A stretch of DNA of 64,000 nt from NCBI GenBank assembly GCA_963666415.2, contig CAXXPD010000003.1, forward strand, positions 4,030,001-4,094,000. Direction: 5' to 3'. Below, in pieces: positions 45,533-55,159 of this stretch. Below the pieces are notes generated by a model, which did no database searches, was not told where the DNA came from, and was given only the letters and a program-made list of their open reading frames with translations. Origin of the DNA: Bin87 sp963666415 (GTDB lineage: Bacteria > Chloroflexota > Dehalococcoidia > Lucifugimonadales > UBA3495). Position 1 is the first letter of the stretch. Each line of letters starts with the position of its first letter. The position numbers and the translations under genes are program-made.

Positions 45533-46726
45533 ATGCCCGGTACGGAGGCAATGGAAATACAACCCATCGACACCGACCCCATCAACGAGAGACCGGCCAG
45601 CCAGCCGGCCGAAGAACCACACCCGCACTACAAAAGAGAAAACCGAAACATGACCTTGCAAACGGAAACAGCGAACAACATCAGACAGAATGGGAAAAAG
45701 AGCAACGAAGTCGCCGACTTCGCGGAGCTGACCCAGCGGATACGCCAACCGGGCCTGCTGGAGCGCCAGCCAGGCTACTACGCGCTGAAGATGGTGTCCA
45801 CCGGCGCCATGCTGGCCCTGAGCATCACGGTCCTCCTAACCGTGGACAACACGTGGCTCCAGCTGGCAAACGCGGCGTTCCTGGCCTTTGTGTTCGGACA
45901 GATCGGCTACATCGGCCACGACGCCGGACACCTGGCCATCTGCCGGTCGGCTCGCAACAACCGGATCATCGGCTACGCAGCCAGCGCACTCATCAACGTC
46001 AGCCAGTCGTGGTGGATAAACCAGCACAACCAGCATCACCGCACTCCCAACAACCTGGACGAAGACCCCCACACGCTCATCCCGGTGCTCGTCTTCTCAG
46101 AAGAACGAGCCAAACGCCTGAGGGGCATCATCAGGCGGACCACCGCCTACCAGGCCTTCTACTTCATACCGCTCCTGACCATGGAGGCCATGAGCATGCG
46201 GTGGGCCAGCACACTGTTCCTGGCCGGAAGGCACCGCCCCAGCAGCTGGCCGATCGAAGCCACGTTCATGGCCCTGCACACCGCACTGTACTGCAGCCTG
46301 CTGATATACGCGTTAGGCCCCTGGCAGGCACTGGCCTTCGCACTTGTCCACCAGGCGATATTCGGCATCTACTACGGCATGATATTCGCGCCAAACCACA
46401 AAGGTATGCTGATCCTGGATGACGACAACCCATTGGACTTCGTGCGCACCCAGGTACTGACCACCCGCAACGTCAGGCCCAGCCCGGTGGCCGACTTCCT
46501 ATACGGCGGCCTCAACTACCAAATTGAACACCATCTGTTCACGATAATGCCTCGCAACCAGCTCGGCAGGGCCCGTCCCATCGTCAGGGAGTTCTGCCGC
46601 GAACGGGGAATCCCATACTACGAAACCAGTTCGCTGCGGTCCTACCGCGAGATACTGACCCACATGCACAAGGTCTCGTCCGTTCTCAGGAAACGCCCGG
46701 CACTGGCGGCCAGCAACCAAGCTTAG
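45533..46726 (+). CDS. Membrane fatty acid desaturase
   Basis: A 397-aa di-iron desaturase that introduces a double bond in acyl chains of membrane lipids. The three histidine boxes are present: GHDAGH near residue 126, HNQHH near residue 163 and QIEHH near residue 328. The last box with Gln is typical of acyl-lipid or front-end (delta-5/6-like) desaturases. Several membrane segments. GGAGAGAAA precedes ATG 45533. The N-terminal 40 residues are polar and may be an extension; ATG 45650 is an alternative start. Confidence 0.9.
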   Translation: MPGTEAMEIQPIDTDPINERPASQPAEEPHPHYKRENRNMTLQTETANNIRQNGKKSNEVADFAELTQRIRQPGLLERQPGYYALKMVSTGAMLALSITVLLTVDNTWLQLANAAFLAFVFGQIGYIGHDAGHLAICRSARNNRIIGYAASALINVSQSWWINQHNQHHRTPNNLDEDPHTLIPVLVFSEERAKRLRGIIRRTTAYQAFYFIPLLTMEAMSMRWASTLFLAGRHRPSSWPIEATFMALHTALYCSLLIYALGPWQALAFALVHQAIFGIYYGMIFAPNHKGMLILDDDNPLDFVRTQVLTTRNVRPSPVADFLYGGLNYQIEHHLFTIMPRNQLGRARPIVREFCRERGIPYYETSSLRSYREILTHMHKVSSVLRKRPALAASNQA

Positions 46727-47166
46727 AGCAACAAAGCCCAGAAGCCGAACCAACGCCAAATGGAGCACGAACATAGGACGCGAAATCAGAAGGGTACCAC
46801 CCCGGTGGGAACATCCAACAGGAGATGACGGAGACTACCTGCCTATGGAAAAACATACCTACGCGTAGACGATCGCCGAGTGGAACGAGGAGTCCAAGCA
46901 GTGGCAACAAGGCCAGCACTGGATGCAACTGAAGAATTCCGAGCTGCTGACCAAGTACCCGACCTACGAGGACTTCTGGGGCGAGCCGCCCGAGCCCAAC
47001 GATCCTACCCTACGGCCTGAGTACGAGGAAGAACCAACCTGGTTTCAAGTCTATGAGACGGTCTCCGAGGGCACCCCAGTGACACCACCGTTCGCCACCG
47101 AGCAGGAACTGTCGGACTATCTGGTCCGCCACAATTACGGCACCCAAGAACAGATTGACGCCTTAG

Positions 47167-48895
47167 CCCCAATCCACCGAAAAGATGAGTGTCGCGGTGT
47201 GCTGAAGGGGTAAGAAAGTGCTCCTGTGCATCTGGGATAATGGCTTTTGAAACAGGAAACCGTCCCCAGGCCAGGAGCACCCAAAAGATGCTAGCAGATG
47301 ACCACCCCGACCGCATCCAAATCGCCTTTGACGACCACCGCCTGGTGGCCAATGCTGGGCTGATCCTGCCAGCCACGCTGGGCCGGCATCTGGGCCGGCC
47401 CGAACTGGTTGACCGGCACCTGGACCTGGGTCGCGCCCCAGGCCGAGCCAACACCGGCGACAAGGTGATGACGCTGGTGGCTTCTGCTCTGGCCGGAGGC
47501 GACTGCATTGACGACGCCGACGTGCTGCGCACCGGCGGGACGGCTAGCGCCATCGGCTGCGTAGTCAAGGCGCCATCCACCCTGGGGACCTTCCTGCGCA
47601 GTTTCCGGTGGGGCCCACGTCCGCCAACTGGATCGGGTCAGCCGGGAGCTGCTGGCCCGGGCCTGGTCGGCTGGGGCCGGACCCGGCGACGGGCCGTTGA
47701 CCATCGACCTGGACTCCACCATCTGCGAGACATACGGTCTGGCCAAGGAGGGGGCGCGCGACCACGGCTACACCGGCCAGCGAGGCTATCACCCGCTGCT
47801 GGCCATTGCCGCCGGCACCGGCGACGTGCTGATGGCTCGGCTGCGCAAGGGCCGCGCCAACACCGTTCGGGGCGCCGCTCACTTTCTACGCGAGACGGTG
47901 GGGCGGGTACGCTACGGCGGGGCCAGGGGACAACTCACGGTGCGGGCTGACAGCGGCTTCTACACCCACGCCATCGTCGCCGTCTGCCGCAAGATGGATG
48001 TGCGCTACTCCATCACCGTCCGCCAGCAAGCCCGCCTGCGGAATATCATCGAGGCCATACCCGAGATTGACTGGACGCCGATTCCCTACTGGATGGACGG
48101 CGCCGCCGACGTGGCGGAGACCACCTACGTCCCCTTCCAGGATGAGCCCGACGCCGCACCGGTGCGGCTCATCGTCCGGCGGGTGCAGCCCACGCCCGGC
48201 TCCCAGCTGGCCCTCTTCGCCAGCTACCGCTATCACGGCTGCATCACCGACCGAGACGGGGACACCCTGGAACTGGAGGCCGACCATCGGCGCCACGCCG
48301 AGATCGAGAACGCCATCCGAGACCTCAAGTACGGCGTCGGGCTCATCCATCTCCCCTCAGGCCGCTTCGCCGCCAACGGCGCCTGGCTGGCGGTGCAGGT
48401 GATGGCCCACAACCTGGCCCGCTGGACCGCGCGCATCGGTCTGGGTGAGCAACTGGTAACCACCAAGACCCTCCGACGACGCTTCTTCTCCCTCGCCGGA
48501 CGGCTCACCCGCTCGGCGCGCCGCCTCACTTTGCATCTGCCCCAGCGCTGGCCCTGGAAAAACCAGTTCAGTCGCGCCTTGGCTCGATTGCGAGCAATTC
48601 CACTCCCAGCCTGACGGCACCGCTGGTGTCAACGCCGACGGAGATCTGACCCACTCACCAGACTACCCGACCGCCTCGCAGACTTGCGCCAGGCTGGTCC
48701 CCGAGCGTCTCTTGCTGCACACTACCCTGACAATTTCGCCCAGCATCGCCACCGCGGGCCGCCATCATCGTGTCTGTGTGGCTATCTCACGCCGCCCTCA
48801 TCCCCATCTATTGGAATCGGGCTTGCCCCGTTCGCCTTCCCTTGCCCATCATCCCTGGTGTCAACGCCACGGCCCATCGCTTCGGTGGATTCGGG
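47167..48895 (+). mobile_element. IS1380-family element, copy c
   Basis: The ends are CCCCAATCCACCG and the complement of CCCGAATCCACCG. The flanks CTTAG (47162-47166) and TTTAG (48896-48900) match at four of five positions. About 280 bp after the transposase stop is non-coding IS sequence. Confidence 0.92.
47288..48614 (+). pseudogene. IS1380 transposase, one-base insertion
   Basis: Identical in layout to copy d, but an extra C near 47612 (GGGGCCCACG against GGGGCCACG) shifts the frame after FLRSFRWG. The core TIDLDSTICE, RADSGFY and HAEIENAIRDLKYG lies in the second frame. Probably inactive. Confidence 0.9.
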
Positions 48896-48954
48896 TTTAG
48901 GAAAACCCACACCAGACCGGTCTCAGACTCCCTACGAGGCAGGAAATCAGGCGA

Positions 48955-49071
48955 CCAAGTCGGCCCCAGTGAACCGCCGTACCCGAAAGGAAAACAAGCA
49001 ACGCACCCGGGCCCTACAACCGCCGATGTCGCGCTTCAGGAGAACACGTGCTTAGTTGCGCATTTTTCTGA
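48955..49071. repeat. Duplicated segment also found near 53805-53900
   Basis: About 100 bp with roughly 80 percent identity to 53805-53900, covering the basic tail VNRRTRK..KQRTRALQ and a few bases past the stop. The two copies flank the DUF2971 gene. Confidence 0.65.
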
Positions 49072-49190
49072 AAGCGTCAGTACCTCGATCCGATGGTGCG
49101 TTGGATCCTGAATGTCAATTTTCATGGTCATTAGGCCGGCGATTTTCACGGACATCCAGCCACCCTGGGAGCGCGGTGAATTGACTATTA

Positions 49191-49991
49191 TCAGGTTGTA
49201 GTTTGCGGGTCAATCACCCCCTTTGCGGCCAGTAGAGCGCGGTGTGGCGAGAGTCGTTCCCGGTAGCTGGCGCCTTCGATGACGATCTGGTAGCTGGCGT
49301 TGGCCAGGCGATCCAGCGCGCTGTTGCCCAGGATGGGGTCATCGAAGAGACCCAGCCATTCGTCCACGGCCCGGTTGCTGGTGATGATGAAGCTGGACGC
49401 CCGATGCCGGTTGAGGATGAGTTCGTAGAGGTCGGCGGACTGCTGGGCGGTCAGGCCATGGAGACCCAGGTCATCGAGGATGAGCAGGTCGGGCGTGAGG
49501 AAAGACCGGAAGGTACGGTCCACCGAGTTGTCCACTCTGGCCTGGGTCAGGGCCTTGAAGAAGTCGTCGGCGTGGCTGAAGCGCACGGAGTATCCGGCGC
49601 GGACGGCGGCGTAGCCCAGGGCCTGGGCGAAGAAGCTCTTGCCGACACCGGCGGGGCCCACCAGTAGGACGTGTTCGTGCCGGTCGAGAAACTCCAGGGA
49701 GAATACAGCGTCCAGCAGGCGGCGGTCCAGGGTAATTGACGCCGACCAGTCGAAGTCCTCCAGGCGGCAGGTCTCCTCGAAACCGGCATTGTGCAGCCGG
49801 AGTTCGGTGCGGCGGTGGGCGCGGCGATTGACCTCGTCGCTGAGGATGATTTCCAGGAATGAGGCGTAATCCAGCTGCTCCCTACGGGCCAGGGCGATGC
49901 GTTCCGGCAGGGTGCTGGCCAAAGCGCCCAGCTTGAGGCTCTTGAGCAGCGGGGTGAGTTCGGTGGTTCGGGTCATGGGTAATCTCCTCAT
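49191..49991 (-). CDS. istB: IS21 helper ATPase IstB
   Basis: 266 aa, same protein as 1060-1860, with Walker A GPAGVGKSF and Walker B LLILDDLG. The start overlaps the istA stop by 4 nt. Confidence 0.95.
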   Translation of the reverse strand: MRRLPMTRTTELTPLLKSLKLGALASTLPERIALARREQLDYASFLEIILSDEVNRRAHRRTELRLHNAGFEETCRLEDFDWSASITLDRRLLDAVFSLEFLDRHEHVLLVGPAGVGKSFFAQALGYAAVRAGYSVRFSHADDFFKALTQARVDNSVDRTFRSFLTPDLLILDDLGLHGLTAQQSADLYELILNRHRASSFIITSNRAVDEWLGLFDDPILGNSALDRLANASYQIVIEGASYRERLSPHRALLAAKGVIDPQTTT

Positions 49992-51556
49992 GCTGACTGA
50001 CGGCGGTATGCGGTGTAAGCGAAGACGCTACCGGGACGGGCGAAGCGGCCCGGCGGCATGGGCAAGGGCAGCTGGGGCATGGCCTCCTGTTCCAGGGCCT
50101 GCACCAGGATGCGTTCCAATCGGCGCACGTCGATGAGATCCACGGCCAGGGCCCGACGACAGGCGGCGTCCAGACGCTGCGCCGTGTAACGCTCGCCCAG
50201 ACGCAGCAGCTTGTGTCCCTGCCGGATCTTGGCCCAGGGCAGGGGGCCGTCGAAGAGACGCTCAGCGTATTCGCCCACCGCCGGTCCCAGTGTCGCCGCG
50301 CTGCGCTGGATGCGATCCGGCGCTCTGGTGGTGTAGGCGGAAAGCTCGGCGGGGTAATCGTCGGGATCGGTGGAGCGTCCGCCCTGGGGCTGGCGGAGGT
50401 GGGTCTTGATCAGCTGGCCCCGGTGATAGATGTGCACCAGCTTGCTGCCCAGCCGGATTTCCACCTGCTGACGCGGCGGGCACCGGTCCGATGGCACCGA
50501 ATACAGGGCCTGCTGACACTGGATGTGATGGTCGGGATGGACCTTGGCATTGCGCCAGTCGGCGATTTCGTAGGGCTCGCCGTCCCAGGGCAGCAGGGTG
50601 TGGCGCTCCTCATCCTGGAAAACCACCAGGGGCTTCCGGCGAGTGGTGCCATGGATGCGCATTCCGGCCACCTCCAGACACCAGCGCTGGGTTTCGGCCC
50701 TCAGGTGGGGCAGACCGTGGAAATCGCCGCCCTTGAAGAAGCGCTCCCTGACGTACTGCACGCCACGCTCCACCTTGGGCTTGTCCTTGGGTTTCCGCAC
50801 CCGCGCCGCATCGGCGATGAAACCCCGGCACTGCGAGTATTCCAGGAAGCCTCTGGTGAAGCGCGGATGCAGCGGGTCTGGTCCCGCCACCGCTGGCGGG
50901 CAATTGTCGATGACCAGATAGCGGGGCACCCCGCCGAAGCAGACCCACGCCGCTTCCAGTCCGGCGATGATGTCCTCCAGCGTCTGCCCATGGGTCGGCC
51001 AGACGAAGCTGTGCCGCGAGTAAGCCAGCACGATGATCAGCCCCCACACCGCCCGCCGGCGGCCTGTCGCTGGGTCCACAATCATGCCCAACCGGCCGAA
51101 GTCCATCTCCGCCACCTCCCCGGGCGCGGTGTCCTCCATGCGCACCGTGGTCTGGCTGCGCCGCCGCCAGTTCCGCTTCAGAACGAAGCGGCGCAACGAC
51201 GGATACGATACCGGACACCCCCGCGCTGCCAGCAACTCCCGGATGCGGGTCAGCTGCAGCCGGTCGCCGGTGAGCCACTGGTAAATCTGGTCCGCCCACG
51301 GCTCCAGCAGGTCCTGCCCGGGCGTCACCGCCTGCCGCGGCCCCGGCTGCCCAATCGTCGCCAGCCGGCTCAGCTGCTCCGCGGTGGCAACCAGCCCATC
51401 CCGAACGATGCCCTCCTCTTGGGCTGCCGCCACGTACTTGGCGATGGTATCTCTCGACAAGCCGGTGCCCAACGCAATCTTGCGTTGGCTATCCCCCGCC
51501 TGCCAACGGCGAATGATCTCTTGTATTCCCATTCTGGAAACCTCCCGGTATGCCAT
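49988..51556 (-). CDS. istA: IS21 transposase IstA
   Basis: A full-length 522-aa protein. N-terminal HTH (IIRRWQAGDSQRKIALGTGL), a second DNA-binding part near residues 60-140, and the DDE core with Asp in VAEMDFGRLG, Asp in LVIDNCPPAV and Glu in KPKVERGVQYV. The C-terminal beta domain (QQALYSVPSDRC) matches IS21. The frame may start at M10 (MGIQEI) rather than the first ATG. Confidence 0.95.
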   Translation of the reverse strand: MAYREVSRMGIQEIIRRWQAGDSQRKIALGTGLSRDTIAKYVAAAQEEGIVRDGLVATAEQLSRLATIGQPGPRQAVTPGQDLLEPWADQIYQWLTGDRLQLTRIRELLAARGCPVSYPSLRRFVLKRNWRRRSQTTVRMEDTAPGEVAEMDFGRLGMIVDPATGRRRAVWGLIIVLAYSRHSFVWPTHGQTLEDIIAGLEAAWVCFGGVPRYLVIDNCPPAVAGPDPLHPRFTRGFLEYSQCRGFIADAARVRKPKDKPKVERGVQYVRERFFKGGDFHGLPHLRAETQRWCLEVAGMRIHGTTRRKPLVVFQDEERHTLLPWDGEPYEIADWRNAKVHPDHHIQCQQALYSVPSDRCPPRQQVEIRLGSKLVHIYHRGQLIKTHLRQPQGGRSTDPDDYPAELSAYTTRAPDRIQRSAATLGPAVGEYAERLFDGPLPWAKIRQGHKLLRLGERYTAQRLDAACRRALAVDLIDVRRLERILVQALEQEAMPQLPLPMPPGRFARPGSVFAYTAYRRQSA

Positions 51557-51613
51557 CGCTGCACCTCAATTCCAAAGTGCGGCAATGATCGCCGATGTGG
51601 CTCCCAAAGTGGC

Positions 51614-53374
51614 CTAATGACCCTGAAAATCTGGTGGGTAGATCCTGAAAAACTCCCAATTCACTGGCCTATAGATCCTGAACAATGACATCCTGAAGGC
51701 ATGGGCTGACACCCGTTGAACCAGAAGTCCCTTTTTGTTTTCCTCACGGGCCAATTCGACAGCTCTTGTTACATCATCGTCTCGAGTGTTCTCCCCGCGG
51801 CAGATTTCCTTGATTGCCTCTGGAGGAAGGTCTATCACCTTGATGGGCCAACCGTCGTGGACCTTCCCGGTGTCCCGCGCTTGCTCTAAATCAACCAGCA
51901 GGCGTACTTCCTTCTCGTACGACCAAGACGTCCCTTTGACAAAGAGCATGGGAGACAGTGAACGCAAACCCCCGCCCATCTCAGCCAAATTTGCATCCGT
52001 TATGACCCTCCTGCTGTTTGGGGTCTCCCCCATCTTCGCCTGTTCCTCCAAGCGTTCGCGGTCGGCGAACCTCAGCCGGATAATATCGTCCCTAGTTGGC
52101 TGGTACATTGGGGCAATTTCTGAGTAGAGCACGGGCCTCAAGGCGAAACCCATGCTTCGCAAGGTGTCCGTATCGTAACCCAAGACTATTCCGGTGTTGC
52201 GAGCGTAATGAGCCCACATCGTAGGAACGAGCGGGTCTGTACTAAACGAGACCACTCCTACGAGCGGGCTCAGATAGTCCTGAATGAAGGTCGACAGACG
52301 CAGGTCGCCGTAGCTCACCGCTCGCGTCAACAGGTCCTCCCATGACGCTGCAATCCCCAAGTGCTCACCCAGCTTTGATTGCACCAAGGCCAAGAAAGCA
52401 AGGCTGTCTATATCATCGTTACCATCCATTGTCTCGACGCTGCATTCCATGTCGTCGTTCAGAGCCCGCAGCTGAGTGGCACGGAGACTGTTTGGCGCAC
52501 CATTTCCGATGAGCTCCCTAGGTATGTACTTGTACAGGACATCAGGAATGTAGGGCTCGCCCCTCACGACCTTGTCAGCACATTCGTTGGACTGGTGGAC
52601 CCGAAGCAAGTGGTCGAGGATCCCGTCCATATTCGTCGCTGCCACCAGACGACCCCCGTCGTCCATCCGAGCCAGTGAACCAATAGTCCCAACCGCGTCC
52701 GCGATCAGCTTTTGTTTCGTCTGCTCGCTGCACGGGTGGTAGCGCCCTTCGACTTGACAGTAAAACCTCTGGGACACCAACCGGTTAACCTTGTTGACAG
52801 CATCAGACAACATCCGGCCTAGTTCGGTGTCGCTTACTCTCCGCACGCCACCTGTGGCGGCTGCAACCGGCATTTCCTGAACCGCATTACCCCCCGCCCT
52901 TCGAGCATTTTCCTGCCTACGCGTCTGATCGCGGTTGGCGACGGCTTGCTCCAATCCACGAATGTAGTTCAGATGCCATGCGTTCTGAGACTTAGCCACT
53001 CGCCTGTCTGTCTCATCCGAAAGTCCGAGATCGGCGCAGTAGGTGACGTCAAGCCTTCCCTTCATTGCGTGGCAATCGCAACCGTCGGATAGTGTCTCGC
53101 ACCATTGGTATGGACCTTCAGCAAGGCGGAACTCGTGATCGTCCCAGCCATTAGGCAGACGATCCGTGATGGCCTCCCAGTTGTGGATCCACTCATGACG
53201 TTCGGAGAGGCGGAATGGAATGGCGAACGAAGGCTCGTGGTTGTCGATGGTCATCCCGCCAAAGCGCACCTCAAGCATCGGCAACGCCGGGTTCTGGCGG
53301 AGTGGGTCGCCCGGTACTTGAACCTTCAGCCACATAGAGGAGCTTTCAAACACGACCTCATAGAGATGGTACAC
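51614..53374 (-). CDS. DUF2971-domain protein, C-terminus altered by IS21
   Basis: A 586-aa protein. The N-terminal half (to about 260) is unrecognised and has two Cys/His-rich spots (CDCHAMKG, YHPCSEQTK). The C-terminal half matches DUF2971: LYKYIPREL, LRATQLRALNDD, VVSFSTDPLVPTMWAHYARN, GIVLGYD and WSYEKEVRLL. GTG 53374 has AGGAGG 6 nt upstream. IS21 copy 2 replaced the last residues: the original ended RIQRTIGSRY with a stop at 49077, and the present frame reads about 20 residues of IS end. DUF2971 proteins occur often in mobile and defence regions; the role here is unknown. Confidence 0.78.
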   Translation of the reverse strand: MYHLYEVVFESSSMWLKVQVPGDPLRQNPALPMLEVRFGGMTIDNHEPSFAIPFRLSERHEWIHNWEAITDRLPNGWDDHEFRLAEGPYQWCETLSDGCDCHAMKGRLDVTYCADLGLSDETDRRVAKSQNAWHLNYIRGLEQAVANRDQTRRQENARRAGGNAVQEMPVAAATGGVRRVSDTELGRMLSDAVNKVNRLVSQRFYCQVEGRYHPCSEQTKQKLIADAVGTIGSLARMDDGGRLVAATNMDGILDHLLRVHQSNECADKVVRGEPYIPDVLYKYIPRELIGNGAPNSLRATQLRALNDDMECSVETMDGNDDIDSLAFLALVQSKLGEHLGIAASWEDLLTRAVSYGDLRLSTFIQDYLSPLVGVVSFSTDPLVPTMWAHYARNTGIVLGYDTDTLRSMGFALRPVLYSEIAPMYQPTRDDIIRLRFADRERLEEQAKMGETPNSRRVITDANLAEMGGGLRSLSPMLFVKGTSWSYEKEVRLLVDLEQARDTGKVHDGWPIKVIDLPPEAIKEICRGENTRDDDVTRAVELAREENKKGLLVQRVSAHAFRMSLFRIYRPVNWEFFRIYPPDFQGH

Positions 53375-53442
53375 AACTACCTCCTACCGAACGACGACGC
53401 GGACGGCAGAGCCGCGGAAACTCGGCCTCACGCCAAAGCACA

Positions 53443-53721
53443 TCAATCACACGTAAGAATACCAAAGCGCAACGCCACCATGACGGCCTTCAAGCTTAAT
53501 CCAACGTCCAGCCTCCGACACAGATTGGTCGAGTGGTTACGGACAGTGTGATTGCTCGCGCCCATCTCGGCCACGATGTTGTCCGTATCCCAGCCCAGCG
53601 CCGTCGTAAACATCGTCGAACCGTCCCGAGACGACCCCAAACCACGCACTCCGTGGGCGCGTAAGACATGGCACCTGTCTTCTCCAACCTCGTGCTCGAG
53701 CTCACCATCGAGCAGCGTCAC
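53443..53721 (-). pseudogene. LuxR-type HTH fragment
   Basis: ALGWDTDNIVAEMGASNHTVRNHSTNLCRRL aligns with the HTH of the PAS-LuxR regulator at 55160-56062 (ALGWETKYIAEELGVSWYTARNH). The N-terminal sensor part is missing. It lies directly upstream of the DUF2971 gene on the same strand. Confidence 0.6.
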
Positions 53722-53749
53722 ACCGACAGGCGCTGACCTCGGCAGGCAC

Positions 53750-53885
53750 CATCCCTGCCTGTGGCAAAACTGCCGTCATCAAAGAGGTGCCCATCCCGGT
53801 GAACCACCGTACCCGGAAGGGAACCAAGCAACGCACCAGGGCCCTTCAGCGGCCCTTGTTGCTGTTCACGAGAACTCGAACCTAG
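53750..53885 (+). pseudogene. Fragment of the small basic-tail protein family
   Basis: VIKEVPIPVNHRTRKGTKQR and a tail ending RTRT match the C-terminus of the gene split at 46923-49055 (VNRRTRKENKQRTRALQ). No start or acidic N-terminal part is visible upstream. Confidence 0.45.
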
Positions 53886-54073
53886 TTTCGCAATTTTCTG
53901 TTGACCATCCACCACTGGTTCCCCACACAGATCACCCCCGCAGCCACCCACAGCAGCGACCCGTAAAGCGGACTCTGGGCAAGCCCCACGCCCAGCCCGA
54001 AGAAAAAGACAAAAAGGGCCGCGACGAACAGCGCAACGTGAGCGGATATACGAAAGACCCTGGCCATCGGCAT
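53882..54073 (-). CDS. Small two-helix membrane protein
   Basis: 63 aa with two hydrophobic segments (HVALFVAALFVFFFGLGVGL and LLWVAAGVICVG) and a basic C-terminus NRKLRN. ATG 54073 is preferred, with GAGGTGG 5-6 nt upstream; ATG 54088 is also possible. Function unknown. Confidence 0.55.
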   Translation of the reverse strand: MPMARVFRISAHVALFVAALFVFFFGLGVGLAQSPLYGSLLWVAAGVICVGNQWWMVNRKLRN

Positions 54074-54306
54074 AACAGTCCACCTCATCAGATACTGTGG
54101 ATCCCAGACCCAGCAGACAGGAATGCCGATTCTGCGACATCACGGCCAATGATGGTCCAGGCCGCATGGAGGATGAGACCCATCCAGAAGAGAGTACCAC
54201 CGCAAATTTCTGGGCCAGCAGGCTGCGCTGACCGGCGCTGCCGTTTGACCACAGGCCACCGGGCAGATAGCATCAATCCAACGACATCCACCAAGAGGTT
54301 CACGCC

Positions 54307-54594
54307 ATGACTACGGCCCAGGACATTCTCAAAGAGGCTGCGCGGATCGTCAGGAGCGAACTGCCGAAGCACCTGTCCGCCGACTTCGCGATCAACGACG
54401 TGGAGGCTGAAAGCCGGCCCGGCGGGGACGAGGACTACATCCACGTCAGGGTCATTCTTGAAGACGACCATCCTGCCCTGGACCCCCGCAAGCTGATGAA
54501 TTTCAAAAGGGACATCAACCCCATATTTGAACGAGCCGGGATCACGCCAAGTCCAACCATCTCCTACGCGAACCGGGGTGAACTCATCAGATGA
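54307..54594 (+). CDS. Small protein coupled to a HEPN-like gene
   Basis: 95 aa: an N-terminal helix (AQDILKEAARIVRSELPKHL) and then a mixed alpha/beta part (IHVRVILEDDHPALDPRKLM). It does not show the GSxxxGxxxxSD nucleotidyltransferase motif expected of MNT partners. The stop overlaps the next start by 4 nt (ATGA), so translation is coupled. It may be the control partner of the next protein; this is inference from gene order. Confidence 0.65.
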   Translation: MTTAQDILKEAARIVRSELPKHLSADFAINDVEAESRPGGDEDYIHVRVILEDDHPALDPRKLMNFKRDINPIFERAGITPSPTISYANRGELIR

Positions 54595-55091
54595 CGGCGC
54601 CCACAAGCCCGCCACCAAACGCCATCGACTGGCAGAACCTGATAAACGTGGGCCATGACCTGCTCAACCCCCACTGGACTGGTACTCAACCCACCGACGA
54701 ACACATCAGGCGCGCGATCAGCAACGCGTACTACGCATTGTTCCACGCACTGGCCGCCAGCAACGCTGAAACCCTGGTCGGAACGCCCCACGGCACAGTA
54801 ACGACGGCCGCTTGGTCCCGCGTATACCGCGGCCTCGACCACGGACTCGCCCGACGAGAACTGCAAAGGCACCGACATGAGTTCTCCGCAGAATGCCAGA
54901 AGTTCGTCGACACCTTCGGAGACCTGCAAAATCTCCGCCACTCGGCCGACTACGACCACAACGCCGTTTTCACCGCGCAAGAAGGCTCAGTCGCGTTGGC
55001 AGAAGCAGAAGCAGCGATCAACGACTACATACAGGCTGACCGCAACGAGCGAACTTACATCGCCACCGTCACGTTGATCAGGCCACGCTGA
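54591..55091 (+). CDS. HEPN-like domain protein
   Basis: A 166-aa all-alpha protein. HIRRAISNAYYALFHALAAS is the typical first HEPN helix, and NLRHSADYDH contains Arg, six residues and His (Rx6H), within the Rx4-6H ribonuclease motif range. The C-terminal helix is ALAEAEAAINDYI. It forms an overlapping pair with the small upstream gene, a layout common to toxin-antitoxin modules. Confidence 0.72.
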   Translation: MTAPTSPPPNAIDWQNLINVGHDLLNPHWTGTQPTDEHIRRAISNAYYALFHALAASNAETLVGTPHGTVTTAAWSRVYRGLDHGLARRELQRHRHEFSAECQKFVDTFGDLQNLRHSADYDHNAVFTAQEGSVALAEAEAAINDYIQADRNERTYIATVTLIRPR

Positions 55092-55159
55092 ACGTAACGA
55101 ACACACTCCAGCACACGTACAACAGCCGCCAAGCTACGTCCCCACCGAACCGCGCCCCA

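Larger units (their letters stand above)
46923..49055 (+). pseudogene. Small acidic/basic protein gene split by IS1380 copy c
   Basis: Part 1 (46923-47166) encodes MQLKNSELLTKYPTYEDFWG and is acidic; part 2 (48901-49055) encodes GKPTPDRSQTPYEAGN and the basic tail VNRRTRKENKQRTRALQ. Removing the IS1380 and one CTTAG copy joins them in frame as 132 codons. A similar tail is found at 53750-53885. No known domain. The start is uncertain: the frame is open upstream to a TAG near 46868. Confidence 0.65.
49113..51690 (-). mobile_element. IS21-family element, copy 2
   Basis: A complete 2578-bp element with ends reading TGTCA inward on both sides and an exact 7-bp duplication TCCTGAA (49106-49112 and 51691-51697). 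It inserted in the last codons of the DUF2971 gene. Confidence 0.94.
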
